A DNA stretch of 64,000 nucleotides from Petaurus breviceps papuanus (taxonomy: Eukaryota; Chordata; Mammalia; Diprotodontia; Petauridae), in NCBI GenBank assembly GCA_028583685.1, contig JAMXIF010000015.1, forward strand, positions 65,154,240-65,218,239, given 5' to 3'. The translations under genes were made by a program, and so were the position numbers. Every line of letters begins with the position of its first letter. Positions within the stretch are counted from its first letter, which is position 1. Positions 1-10,914 of the stretch are shown here, in pieces. Below the pieces are notes generated by a model. It saw nothing but the letters and a program-made list of their open reading frames with translations, was not told the DNA's origin and did no database searches.

Positions 1-54
1 ATGATGATTATAATAACACCAGTAATAGAATTTATATAGAACTTTAGTAATATG

Positions 55-200
55 ACCATTTTTTAGTTGATGAAACTGAGGAATGAGGACATGAGGTGAA
101 TTGCCCAGGGTCACAAAGCTATTAAGTGTCTGAGGCAGGATTCAAACTTAGCTCTTCCAGACTCCAAGTCTAATTTACTCTCCTCTATGCTAAATTACTG
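55..200 (-). repeat. MIR/THER-type CORE-SINE, degraded
   Basis: The antisense CORE signature is readable as 'gatgaaactgaggaatgagg', then 'gaattgcccagggtcacaaagct' in part, then 'gattcaaacttagctcttcc'. This order (Pol III B-box side to the right, conserved core to the left) is that of a MIR-family SINE on the minus strand. Divergence is high, so the insertion is old. Bases 200-569 to its right hold nothing I recognise. Confidence 0.75.
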
Positions 201-569
201 CCCCCCAAAGCTTCATCTCTGGGTGCTAAAATTGAGAGGTAAATTAGATGCCAAGTACTTCTGGTCATTCAGCAACTTTGAAAAAACTGAGTTTAGCATG
301 TAACAATGTCAACTAGTGAAATAATAATCTGCCATATGGTGTTCATCATCTCTTACTCACTGAAAGTCCAGGCCGCACCCTGGTTTTGCCAGGACTTTTT
401 GTACCCCAGGGATTACTAACTTGAGGGCTCTCAACTTCTTTTTAAATATTTTGATAACTGTCTTTCAGCCTGATCAGTTTCCTTTGTAATCATATCTGTT
501 TTATTTTATTCATTTAAAAATATTATCCAAAAATGAGGCTCACAGGCTTTAGCTAAATGGTCTGATTTC

Positions 570-585
570 AAAAGTGATGGATCTA
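570..585. repeat. Left target-site duplication of HAL1 copy A
   Basis: The 16-mer aaaagtgatggatcta here is repeated exactly at 3345-3360. It abuts the HAL1 5' end on one side and its A-rich tail on the other, as expected for target-primed reverse transcription. Confidence 0.95.
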
Positions 586-1278
586 GGGGCAGAGCCAAGA
601 GGGCTGAGTAGAAGAACGACTTTCCCGCTCCAGCTCCCACCTTCCCCAATCCATGTAAAAAGGGGACTCTAAACAAACTTTGGAGCTGCAGAACCCACAA
701 AATGACACAAAGAAGCTAAACTCCCACTGGGAACAGCAAGGCAGGCCAGCAGGAATCCAGCGCAGCCCTCTAGAAGCCAAGCCCAGCCCCACTCCAAGGC
801 TTTAGCCCCAGGACGGGCCTGACCAGCTGCCGGCCAGAGGGACTCCAGATCAGCAGCAGCTGTGGCACTTTCCAGATTTATCAACACATAGATGCGAAGG
901 ACAAAGTGAGAGGCCAGTGCTGGACTTTGGGACCAGTAAGTGGGAGTGCGTGGCTTTTACCCCCAGGGCGAGAAGCCCCTGAGACGCCAGTGCCACGTGG
1001 CAGCTTCAGCTCCTGGCCTGCAGAGTGTAGGGGGTCCAAGCACCAGTCTGAGGGGTAATCACTCTTGCTTTAACCTGCTTGGATCTGGATTGCAGTCTAG
1101 GGTGGAGGTCCTGGGGTGTGTGTCCAGCTTGCCAGAGCATGTGGAGACCTCAGAGAGGGCACCCATCTAATACCTCCGGCAGCTGAGAAAACCCCAGCGT
1201 TTGGGAGGAAAGCTCCCCTGTCTGGTGGCAGAGTCCTATGTGGCAAAAACCCCAAAAGTCAAGTAATTCAATGGCAAA

Positions 1279-2340
1279 ATGAGCAGGCAAAGGAAACAAA
1301 GCAGACAGAAGATTCCAACATTACACTCCTATTTTGGGGATAAGAAGGAGCAAGGCATGGAACAGGAGGAAATCAGTGAAGTCAGAACTCCTGCACCAAA
1401 AGCTTCAAAGGAAAATACAAGCTGGTTACAGGCCATAGAGGACCTTAAGAAGCAGATAAGAGAAGTGGAGGAAAAATTGGGAAGAGAAATGAGAACAAGG
1501 CAAGAAAATTATGAAATGAGAGTCAACACCCTGACTGAGGAAAATAATACCTTAAAAAACAGACTGACTCAAATGGCAAAGGAGGCTCAAAAAGGCAATG
1601 AGGAGAAGAATGCCTTAAAAAGCCGATTTTGCCAGATGGGAAAAGAATCGCAAAAGCTCAATAAGGAGAATCATTGATTCAGAATTAGATTGGAGCAAAT
1701 GGAAACTAATGACTTTATGAGAAATCAAGATGTTGTTAAACAGATCCAAACAAATGAAAGAATAGAAGGCAATGTGAAATATCTCATGGGAAAAACCACT
1801 GACCTGGAAAATAGATCCAGGAGAGATAATTTAAAACTTATTGGACTACCTGAAAGCCATGACCAAAGTAAGAACCTAGAAATCATGCTCCAGGAAGTTC
1901 TCAAAGAAAACTGCCCTGATGTTTTAGTGCCAGAGGGCAAAATAGAGGTTGAAAGAATACACTGATCACCTGCTGAAAAAGATCCCAAAAATAAAACTCC
2001 TAGGAATATTATACCCAGGTTCCAGAATTCACAGATTAAGGAGAGAATATTACAAGCAGCCAGGAGGAAACAATTTGAATATTGTGCAAACACAATCAGG
2101 ATAGCCCAGGATCTGGCAGCTTCTACACTGAGGGATCGAAGGGCTTGGAATATGATATTCCGGAGGGCAAAGGAGCTGGGATTAAAACCAAGAATCACCT
2201 ACCCAGCAAAACTGAGTATCATGTTTCAGGGAAAAATATGGTCATTCAGTGGAATAGAGGACTTTCAAGCATTCTTGATGAAAAAACCAGAGTTGAATAG
2301 AAAATTTGACATTCAGATACAAGAAGCAAGAGAAGCATGA
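1279..2340 (+). pseudogene. HAL1 ORF1p (L1 ORF1-type RNA-binding protein), two in-frame stops
   Basis: One reading frame runs from ATG 1279 to TGA 2338-2340, 354 codons including the stop. It is broken only by TGA at 1675-1677 and TGA at 1963-1965, with no frameshift. The N-terminus (MSRQRKQSRQKIPTLHSYFG) parallels the start of the intact L1 ORF1 in this window. Residues about 50-165 are a charged heptad-rich coiled coil. The RRM core is near residues 177-190 (ENRSRRDN, then IGLPES). The C-terminal domain holds the ASTLRDRRAW region near residues 281-290 and ends in KPELNRKF. By family, the protein is a trimeric nucleic-acid chaperone of the retrotransposition particle. It is inactive as read. 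Confidence 0.9.
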
Positions 2341-2724
2341 GAAGGTAAACAGGGAAAGAAACCATAAGGAACTTATAAAAGTTGAACTATTAACATTCCA
2401 ACATGGAAAAACAATCATTGTAACTTATGAAACTTTTCTCAGTAGTTGAAAGGATTAGAAATATGTATATATAAGTGTATATGGGCATATGAATACATAT
2501 GTGAATGTGTGTGTACATGTTTAAAGGTGTACATAGATAGAGGGCACAGGACCAATTTAAGAGGAAGGGATGATACTTAAAAGGTGAAATTAAGAGGTGA
2601 GAGGAATGGTTACAATGGAGCGGAAGAATAGGAAGACAAAAGGGAATGGGTCAACCTTATTCCCATTGAATCTGGCTTGAGGAGGGAGTGAAATACACAC
2701 TAAACAGGGTATCTCACCCTCCAG

Positions 2725-2880
2725 GAGAATAGGTGGGAAGGGGTTGAGAGGGGGGATGATGGAAGGGAGGGCAGGCTGGGGGGAGAGGGAAGTTGGAAGT
2801 ACACACTTTTGAAAAGGGACGGAATCAAAGTAGAGAATAGAAAAAGTGGGAGGTGGGATAGGAGGGAGGGAAATATAGTC
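2725..2880 (+). other. G-rich polypurine tract in HAL1 3' region
   Basis: An almost pure purine stretch with several runs of three to six G's (near 2737-2790 and 2850-2872). It could form G-quadruplexes in the RNA or in the top strand. Purine-rich tracts after the ORFs are a known feature of mammalian L1 3' regions. Here the tract lies where the L1 copy in this window has its inter-ORF spacer. Confidence 0.6.
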
Positions 2881-3344
2881 AGCCTTTTACAATGTATCTA
2901 CTATTTTATTGTTTTGCATTAGCCGCACATGTACAACCTATACTGAACTGCTTATCTTCCCAGTAAGGGTGGGTGACAAGGAAGGAAGGGAATGAATCTG
3001 GAATTGAAAGTTTTAAAATCAAATATTCAAATATATATGTATATATATATACACTATTATTAATACCATCTTACATGTAATTGGGAAATAAAATATACAG
3101 GCACTGAGGCATAGAAATCCACTGAAAAAGTCGAAAGGGGTATGGGAGAGAATATGGGAGAGAGCAGATTGGAGAAGGGTATATCCTGCGGGACTGCCAT
3201 TTTGGGATGGTGGGTAGGGGGAAAACGGGGAGAAAATCTGTAACTCAAAATCTGGTGGAAATGAATGATGTAAATCAGAAGTTAATAAATCGTTAAAAAA
3301 TTTAAAAAAAAGAAATAAAAACAAAACTTAAAACCAAAAAATAA

Positions 3345-3360
3345 AAAAGTGATGGATCTA
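3345..3360. repeat. Right target-site duplication of HAL1 copy A
   Basis: Exact copy of 570-585 immediately after the A-rich tail. Confidence 0.95.
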
Positions 3361-3454
3361 AAATCCAAGCTGGATTCACACTGGCTCCCACCACTTCATC
3401 ACTTAACCATGTCTCTTTCCTCTGAGATTAAATCTGCCTTTTGCTGAGGGGATC

Positions 3455-3580
3455 TGTGCAAATAAGGAAACCAAGGCTGAGAGAGGCTAAATATCCCACA
3501 TTAGTCAGTATCTAGATAGGATTTGAACACAGGTCTTTCTGACTTCTAGACCTTCACTCTATCCACCAAAATGTCTAGCT
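3455..3580 (-). repeat. MIR-type SINE fragment
   Basis: Antisense CORE-SINE signature: 'aaggaaaccaaggctgagag', then 'gatttgaacacaggtctttc', then 'ctctatccacc'. Old and diverged. Confidence 0.7.
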
Positions 3581-3599
3581 ACATTTAAAACATTTGATC

Positions 3600-4090
3600 C
3601 GTCCACCCCTCAACCTTTCAATCTCTATTTCTATTTACTTTTACTGTCAAAATCCTAGAAAAAGTCATCTGTGTTATGGTCTTTACTTCACCACTTTCTA
3701 CTGTCTTCTCTACCTTTTTAATGCTGAACTTCAACCTCATGACTCAAAAATGAAACTTCCCCAACATGACTAGATCTCTCTGCAGTACTACATCCAGGGC
3801 TTATTTTTCTTTCTTAATTCCCTTTGAATTTGCTGTCACCTTTGACAGCCAATCGTTCCCTTATCTCTTCGTTTCTGTGATACTGCTCTCTCCTGGTTCT
3901 TCTCCTCCTTATCTGTATACTCCTTTTCAGTCTCCTTTGCTATATTATCATCCATTTGCTTTCCCCTGCATATAGCTGTCACCCAAGACTCTGTCAGGGC
4001 CTTCTCTACTCCCACCATATTTATTTGTTCCTTAGTGGTGTCATTCATTCTCATGGGTTCAGTTCTCATGTCTCTTTATAGGTCTCCATA
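3600..4090 (+). mobile_element. L2 LINE fragment, reverse transcriptase region
   Basis: The plus strand resembles the L2 (CR1-like) reverse transcriptase coding region. Readable landmarks are 'ctttgacagcca' (AFD-type motif), 'gatactgctctctcctggtt' (the LSWF segment), 'cttttcagtctcctttgct' and 'cacccaagactctgtca' (the PQGSVLG segment). It has no long open frame and no 3' end. A tRNA-type SINE follows at 4106. Confidence 0.7.
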
Positions 4091-4105
4091 AGCTAGTCTA
4101 GACTT

Positions 4106-4279
4106 CTTTTTTTTCCTTTTGGAGGGCAATTGGGGTTAAGTAACTTGCCCAAGGTTACATGGCTAGTTTGTGTGTGTGTGTGTATGTGTGTGTGTGGGTA
4201 TTAAGTGCCTGAGGCACTTAACTCGGGTCCTCCTGACTCCTGGGCCAGCACTTAACTCACTGCACCACCTAGCCACCCC
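4106..4279 (-). mobile_element. tRNA-type SINE with internal (TG)n
   Basis: Reads on the minus strand from the 'accacctagccacccc' head at the right to 'ggcaattggggttaagtaac' and a T-rich (antisense A) tail at the left. A (TG)n tract at about 4169-4197 has grown inside it. This is the commonest A-tailed SINE type of the window. Target duplications are not clear. Confidence 0.85.
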
Positions 4280-4284
4280 TTAGT

Positions 4285-5145
4285 CTTCTGACCACAATTT
4301 ACACATCATCATTTGTAAGTTACAGTTACACCCTTTGTTAATTCAGTTTGCCCAAGATGACAATATTACATTCACTCATGTCCATCCCTTAACTTATGAA
4401 TTATTTGCAAAAATCTCAGTTATCACTAGAAATATGCATTTACTGGAAGCAATAAAGAAGCAAAGAATGCTTCTTTAAATATGGTAACCTTGTGCTTGGG
4501 TCATCAGTTTGGGATTCATCAAACAGAATCCCCATTTGTCTGTAGTGATCCTGTCACCTCTGAAAGGCAAGCTCCTCAATGTCATTGCAAGGAACTTGTG
4601 ATGTGTTTTCCTCATTTGGGTTGTGGTGTTTCACATGAGTCAGAAAGAGATTTCTTATGGGCCAAATGGCACCAATTCCAATTTTCTTTGAAACATGCTA
4701 TATCACAAATTATAAATTATTAAACTATATCATAGAACCACAATTATATTTAGATTAAATAAAATAAAATTGCCTTTGCTGTAATTACCTAGTTAATTGG
4801 AAAAGGAAAAATTTTTGACCCAACACATACAGATTGCATGTCCATGCCTAATCTAAATTGTCCAGAAAATTGCAATCCTGAAAAACTCCTTTGATTTTTG
4901 TAGAATCACTAGGAATTTTTTTAATCTTCTAATTATTAAGGTAGTATATTGTTGTGTGGGTGTTCGAATAAAAGCAAGAAAACATCAGATAATCCCACAC
5001 ATACCACCGTGACATAGTTTGTAGATAATCAGAAATAAATTCTAGTCCTAATCCATAAAGAGGATATAGGCCCTATGAGCCAAACAGATTTTATAATATG
5101 ACTGTAGGCAATCAAACATTTAAATAGTTTAGTGATATTACTTCT
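4285..5145. other. No gene or repeat recognised
   Basis: AT-rich sequence with scattered stops in all frames. The longest frame (4481-4723, plus) has no recognisable domain and is most likely chance. Confidence 0.5.
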
Positions 5146-5149
5146 GACA

Positions 5150-5325
5150 GATTCAGGTGACCTGGGTTTTAAATCTAATTTTGCTTCTACCAGTGATGAA
5201 CAATATGACCTTAAATGGCTCGATTTACCTTTGAGGGGCTCAGTTTCCTCATTTCTAGAGTGATGGTGTTAGATAAGGTAATCTCTAAGAAATATATCAG
5301 CTTTAAATCTGTATGATTCTGAATG
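5150..5325 (+). repeat. MIR-family SINE fragment
   Basis: Sense CORE-SINE order: 'gacctgggttttaaatctaa', then 'caatatgacctta', then 'cagtttcctcatttct', then a tail 'taaggtaatctctaag' like the 'aaggtccctt' tail of mammalian-wide SINEs. Confidence 0.65.
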
Positions 5326-5574
5326 ATAGCACTTAAGATATGATGACTTAGTAAAGAAAATTACATAAATAGACTAGAATGGATCTGTATAACATGGTGT
5401 ATTTTCATCATTGTTTTGCATTTCCATCTATCAGTGTATATTAATATTATTTCTTTACACATATCCAAGATCTTATTAATGTGGGCACTCCTTCCAGAAT
5501 AAAAACTATCTGTGCCTTCTAATCCTATAGAATTCTTATCCATGTTTCCATATTCTTAATAGCTGAGAATACTA

Positions 5575-5800
5575 GCTAGTATTTATACAATGCTTTATGG
5601 TTTGCAAAGCACTTTACAACTATTATTTCATTTTACCCTCACCAAAACATAAGAGGTAGATGTTTTTATGATGCCCATTTTCAACTTGAAGAAATTGAGG
5701 CCCGTGGAGGTTAAGGTCTAGGGTCACCCATCCTGTATCTGCTACTATATTTGAATTCAGGTCTTCTTGACTCCAGTGCTCTAGGGTATCATCTAATGTG
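5575..5800 (-). repeat. MIR-type SINE
   Basis: Nearly full antisense MIR: 'caaagcactttacaactatt', 'gaagaaattgaggcccgtgg', 'ctagggtcacccat', 'tttgaattcaggtcttcttg'. Old. Confidence 0.75.
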
Positions 5801-5997
5801 TTACAGGCCTTCTAGGTTCTTTAACATTTAGTACAGCATTCAAACTGTCCATCAGCTATTCTTAGCATTCACTGTATTACAGGCCCACCACCACCACCTT
5901 TTCTAATCATGAATGTTCCTATAGTACAAGAACTTAGTGTTTGGCAATTGAAAGAAGTAAAAAGTGTTCTTTGAATTGAAGAAGAGTTTATGTGAAC

Positions 5998-6230
5998 ATT
6001 GTTGGTTTTTTGCCCTTCATTTTTGGAGAGAACCATGACATTGGGAAAGTGATACCATGACTTACATGGATTTTAACTAAGGTAGGGCTGTACAGAGTTA
6101 CCAGCCTCACTCTCTCCTCCTGAGCCATCTGGGTCCAGTGGCAAGATACAGATCAGGACAAGTGGAGATGACCCAGATGCAGTGGGAGACCTTGGCCTTT
6201 TTATGTTAGGACCTTTCCAGGTCTGAATTG
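5998..6230 (-). mobile_element. RTE-mobilised SINE
   Basis: On the minus strand this matches the SINE copies at 12833 and 13545. Shared landmarks are the antisense of 'atcttgccactgg', of 'agaaagtgaggct' and of the end segment 'tcatggttctctcc...gaagggc'. Its 3' end faces left. More diverged than the 13.6-kb copy. Confidence 0.7.
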
Positions 6231-6474
6231 CCACTTCTCTTGTCCTCTTTCTAGTCACCTGGTCATTGTTGACATACTCCCTATAGAAGTGACATTGATT
6301 TCTTTGGTTTACTTGCCTTTTGTTTTTTTTTTCATCTAGGCCAATCCCTTATCCATTTTGCTTATTAATTCTTGATACTTATGCTATGTGAGCTCTAGAA
6401 TTTTTAAAAAACTCTTTCACTAACGCAAATCAACAGCTGTTTTGCAACTTATATTCTTAGAAAGTTTCCTAGGA

Positions 6475-6590
6475 CATTGAAAGTTCATGTGAATTTCCCA
6501 AGGTCACACAACCAATGAATGAGAGGCAGACCTTGTACCTAGGTCTCCATGAAATTTTAACCAACCATCTATCTGCTATGCCATGTTGGT
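6475..6590 (-). repeat. MIR fragment
   Basis: Antisense core 'tttcccaaggtcacacaacc', then 'atctgctatgccatgttggt', as in the right half of MIR-type SINEs. Followed by TG/TA-rich low-complexity DNA to about 6800. Confidence 0.6.
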
Positions 6591-7001
6591 GCTGTGTGTG
6601 TCTGTGACATGTGGGCACATGTATACTGGGGAGGGGATATGAGAGAGTATGTATATATGTATATGAGGTATATAGATATAAATGTGTGCATGTATAAATT
6701 GTATCAATAGTTGAGAAAGCAATTATCTACACAGGTATAATGTATAAACGTGTATATATGTATATATAAATGTATGTATATGTATGTATTCATCACATAC
6801 TTATACATCTACAGTCAATTCTCACCTTTCAAAGGGGAGAAAACTTCTAGAAAATTGTGCTGAAAGTAAAAAATACTGAGGCATTGAAACTATGGGAAAT
6901 AGAGGGTTAGATTTCTGTGACCACCAAAAACTGTAAACTTTCTCTAGTTTGCTGAAAATACACATTTTTGCATAATATTATTATTTTTAATATTTTATTT
7001 T

Positions 7002-7170
7002 GGGGTGGCTAGGTGGTTCAGTGAATAGAGCACTGGCCCTGGAGTCAAGAGGACTTGATTTCAAATCTGACCTCAGACACTTAACATTGACTAGCCTTGT
7101 GACCTTGGACAAGTCACTTAACCCCAATTGCTCTACCTGCCCCCCTCCAATATATATATATATATATATA
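7002..7170 (+). mobile_element. tRNA-type SINE with (AT)n tail
   Basis: Sense head 'ggggtggctaggtggttcag', then 'ctggccctggagtcaagagg', 'gacctcagacacttaaca' and 'aagtcacttaaccccaattg'. The usual A tail is replaced by an (AT)n run at 7150-7170. It sits directly against antisense L1 3' sequence. Confidence 0.9.
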
Positions 7171-7400
7171 ATTTCATTAAATATTTTGCAACTACACATA
7201 GAAAATTTTAACAATTTAAAAAAATTTTGAGTTCCAAATTCTCTTTCCCTCTCACCCCTCCCTACTTCTTGAGAATGCAAGCAATTTTATATTGATTATA
7301 CATGTGAAATCATGCACAACATTTCCATATTAGTCATGCTTCAAAAAAAGAGACCAAAAACAAGAAAAATAAAGTAAAAATGTATTCTACATGTAACTTT
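7171..7400 (-). mobile_element. L1 3' UTR fragment
   Basis: Antisense L1 3' end typical of this genome: 'gagttccaaattctctttcc', 'tattgattatacatgtgaaa' and 'tccatattagtcatgcttca'. The same block recurs at 24560, 29345, 46880, 47770 and 55620. Confidence 0.75.
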
Positions 7401-9280
7401 TTATAACAAAACATTGATTCTCACAATATATACTTTTCTAACATAGTAACCAAGAAATATCCCATAAAATGCAATATGCAAAATAAAATTGATAACATGT
7501 AAAACATTTTTGCAGCTAATAATTCCCTAGAGTTCTGCAATCTTTTGGGCTAACATTTCAATTTTTAAAAATCCCAGTATCTCAGACAAAATTCACTTTT
7601 CATAACACATGAAATCTACAGTACCATAAATTCTGTCCAGCAAATAACATTCTTAAAATTAAAACTTTTTTTAACAAGAATCTTACTTTCCAGATGTCAG
7701 ATGTTGGTGTGAGGGTACTGTACTGTTTAACATACTGTTGTCAACCTCTCTGCTTCAGCCACCCTCTGAAAACCAAGGGAGAGAACTTTAGTTGCTGCTG
7801 TTGGAAGATGCTAAGATTAGTTTTATGGTTGGCAGATGACATTGAGAATCCTGAAGGATGCATCAGTTTGAAATAATATGTCAACAGTGCCTGCTTCCTC
7901 AGCTCTTTGAGATCCTTAAGGGTCTGGGAGTATGGTAGCTCCACAAACTACTTTTAATTTTTTTTTTAACTTTACTGTGCATATCCACAAAAATCCACAG
8001 TTGCCAACACAAAAGTGAAAATGAAGTGACTGATAAAATCATGGTAATTCTTGAAGTCTTGGAAGTTTAATGTGCAAATGTTAAACTCACTTGTATATGT
8101 GTATACCTATATATTTTGTATATAATGGTTTTCTCAGCCATTAATAAAATTTGATTGCTCAGTATTGACTGTTTTAATTTTGCAAATGTATTGTTCATAT
8201 CATTTTCCTTCAGAAAATGGAAGACTATATACCCACTCACATATACTGCAAAGCTGATTCTACTAATTTTTATTTAGGCAAAATTTGGACCAAAGAGTCT
8301 ACCATTTAGTGAACTGAATCTTTTAGAATATTCAAGGTTTTTTTTCTTTTAAATATGGACATAGACACAAATATTAATTTATAATCTAAACATTTCATAG
8401 TCATTGAGTAGTGAAGTAAATTTTGTTAGGTGATCTTCAAGATGTACATGGATGGGCATTTTTCCATTTTAATGTTATTGCTGCTTCCCATTCAATAATT
8501 AGCACCATATATTTGCAGCTTGTCCTTTTCTCTAATATATTTTTATGCAAAGCTTCCCTTCCCTGTCAAATTCATCAGAAGAACTGTAAAGAGTTGAAGG
8601 ATGATTCTTTCTTTGACATAAATCAAATCTGCACAGCAGGTTACAATATCCTGACAAGCTTGGCATGATTGCAGGAAAGAAATCTTTTAATGCTAGAAGG
8701 AAGGAAAAATATGTTTGGCTCAGTTGCATTTTCCCTCTGTCAGTACAAAACAGGAAAATCACTAGTTAAGTTTGTAATCTACTCCCAAATAAATAGAAGT
8801 AGGCTTGTTTTTGTTTGAACTGGTTCTCTCTTAACATAAAAGTTAGCTGGACAAATATAAATTGCTGCTTAAAAGAAATTACCAATAAGAATTAATTTAA
8901 TATCATGTAGCAGTCCTAGGAAAAACTAAATTTTTATCTTATCTAAAAAATTTATTTCTTCTGACATCTTTTTTTGGAGAAAAGAATACAAAAAGCAAAA
9001 AGCTTACAGCACACAGAAGAATAGTGGAGAGGGAGTTGAAAATGAATATATTCAAACTGAGAAAGGTGAATATTAATTCTATGAATCTCTATTCATAGAT
9101 ACCAACATTGAGGAAAGAAAAGAAAGTGGACATAAATTACCAATGTCTTTCTATGGGAATGAATAAGAAAGAGAGAAACTATATCCTATCCTCTAAAGAG
9201 GATTATTATCTCTGATATTCAAAAGCTTATTTAAATTGTGCTCTACATGTTCTGCTATATGTAATGGTAGTTTCTGTACA
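7401..9280. other. No gene recognised
   Basis: AT-rich, with no clear repeat and no frame above about 82 codons. Candidate for unique intergenic or intronic DNA. Confidence 0.5.
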
Positions 9281-9282
9281 TT

Positions 9283-9420
9283 TTCCTTCATTCAGCAAAT
9301 ATTTTGAGCACTAATTATGCAAAAATCATAATGTTAAACACTATGATGGCCATAAAGATGAAAAAAGACACAGTCCCTCCCTTAAAGGGCTTTATATTTA
9401 TACTGGGGTATTGTAAGGCT
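9283..9420 (-). repeat. L2 3' end fragment
   Basis: 'cattcagcaaatattttgag' then 'agacacagtccctccctt' is the antisense L2 3' terminus seen repeatedly in this window (43875, 57925, 61765). Confidence 0.55.
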
Positions 9421-9734
9421 AACATGAAATAATGGATCTAAAGCACTTTGTCAAGTTAAATGCTATGTAAATGCCAGTTGTTGTTCTTGTTGCTATCCTG
9501 TAGTTGCCAAGTCTCTGTCTGGGGATGACTTCATTCCCTGAGACATCTTCTGTGCTCCTGATGAGCTCAATGTTTGTGCAGGGATCTCCTGGTAAATATA
9601 TAACAACTTGATGCTGCCCAAAGAAAGGTTTTAACTAAGTCCTGTGATTCAGGATGAGCTAAAAATGGAAGAATTAAAAATATAAGTTGATAAAAGGAGC
9701 AACCACATTTTACCTTGAGTATTTTTTTCCTTTA

Positions 9735-10716
9735 AAAATTATTCTATCCCCAATTGATAACTGGTCAAAGGATATAAACAGGCAGTTTTTAGATGAAGAA
9801 ATTAAAGCTGTCTATAGTCACATAAAAAATCACTTGATTAAAGAAATGCAAATTAAAACAACTCTGAGGTACCACATCACACTTATCAGATTGGCTAATA
9901 TGACAAAACAGGAAAATGATGAACGTTGGAGAAGATGTGAGAAAATTGGAACGCTGATGCATTTTTGGTGGACTTGTGAACTGATCTAATCATTCTGGGG
10001 AGCAATTTGGAACTATACCCAAAAGGCTATAAAACTATGCATTCCTTTTGATCCAGCAATACCACTAATAGGAATGTATCTCAAAGAGATCATAAAAAAT
10101 TATAGCAGCTCTTTTTGTGGTGGCAAAGAATTGGAAGTTGAGGGGATGCCCATCAAATTGGGAATGACTGAACATGTCGTGGTCTATGAATATAATGGAA
10201 TACTATTGTGCTATAGGAAATGATGAGCAGGCCAACTTCAGAAAAACCTGGAAAGACTTACATGAACTGATTCTGGGTGAAGTGAGCAGAACCAGGAGAC
10301 CATTGTACAGAGTAACAGCAACATTGTGTGATGACCAATTTTGATAGACTTAGTTCTTTCCAGCAATGCAATGATCTAAGATCATTCTAAAAACATTCAT
10401 GATAGAAAATGCTATCCACATCCAGACAAAGAACTATGGAGTATGAATGCAGATCAAAGCATACCATTTTCTTTTTTCATTTGTTTGGGGTTTATTTTTT
10501 TGTAGTTTTTCCCTTTAGTTTTGATTCTTTTTTTTACAACACTACTAATATGGAAATAAGTTTAATATGATTGTATATGTATATCCTATTTTAAATTGAA
10601 TGCTGTCTTGGACAAGGAGTAGGGAAAGGAGGAGGAAAATTGAAAACTCAAAATCTTATAAAAGTGAGTGCTGAAAATTACAAATAAATAAATAGATTTT
10701 TTGAAAAATAAAATTA
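9735..10716 (+). mobile_element. 5'-truncated L1: ORF2 tail and 3' UTR
   Basis: Sense L1 3' end. It begins in late ORF2 ('gataactggtcaaaggatat', 'gaaatgcaaattaaaacaac', parallel to the end of human L1 ORF2). It continues through 'ggaatactattgtgctatag' and 'gtgagcagaaccaggagacc' to an A-rich tail with AATAAA-like repeats near 10680. A 100-codon frame (9687-9989) is a remnant of the ORF2 C-terminus. Confidence 0.85.
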
Positions 10717-10887
10717 GGGGCAGCTAGATGGCACAGTGAGCAGAGCTCTGACCCCTGAGTCAGGAGGACCTGAGTTCAGATCTGGCCTCAGACACTTAAC
10801 ACACACAAAAAAAAACTAGCCGTGTGACCTTGGGCAAGTTGCTTAACCCCAATCACCCTCCAAAAAGAAAATAAATAAATAAATAAA
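10717..10887 (+). mobile_element. tRNA-type SINE, (AAAT)n tail
   Basis: Sense head 'ggggcagctagatggcacag', body 'gagtcaggaggacctgagtt', core 'cttaaccccaatcaccctcc', tail (AAAT)n. A short A-run at 10807-10815 interrupts the middle. Confidence 0.9.
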
Positions 10888-10914
10888 GATATCAGAGCCT
10901 TTGACACCAGGCCT

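Larger units (their letters stand above)
586..3344 (+). mobile_element. Full-length half-L1 (HAL1) retrotransposon, copy A
   Basis: An L1-derived element with a 5' UTR, an ORF1 and a 3' UTR but no ORF2. It starts with 'ggggcagagccaagag', matching the start of L1s (compare the better-kept 'ggagccaagatggc' of copy C). ORF1 lies at 1279-2340. Next comes a purine-rich stretch (about 2540-2880) that resembles the inter-ORF spacer of the L1 at 16551-17125, then L1-type 3' UTR and an A-rich tail. Both ends carry a perfect 16-bp target duplication, so the whole unit was inserted as one piece. HAL1 elements are a known class in mammals and must borrow a reverse transcriptase, presumably that of L1. 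The element is aged but nearly complete. Confidence 0.9.

Noticed and set aside
1725-2198. 157-codon minus-strand frame
   Set aside because: Antisense shadow of the HAL1 ORF1. Same for 15860-16225 and 16259-16519 over the L1 ORF1.
7002-7170. tRNA-like SINE heads as possible tRNA genes
   Set aside because: Box-like motifs are present, but the sequences lack a tRNA fold and are dispersed in many copies with A-rich tails.
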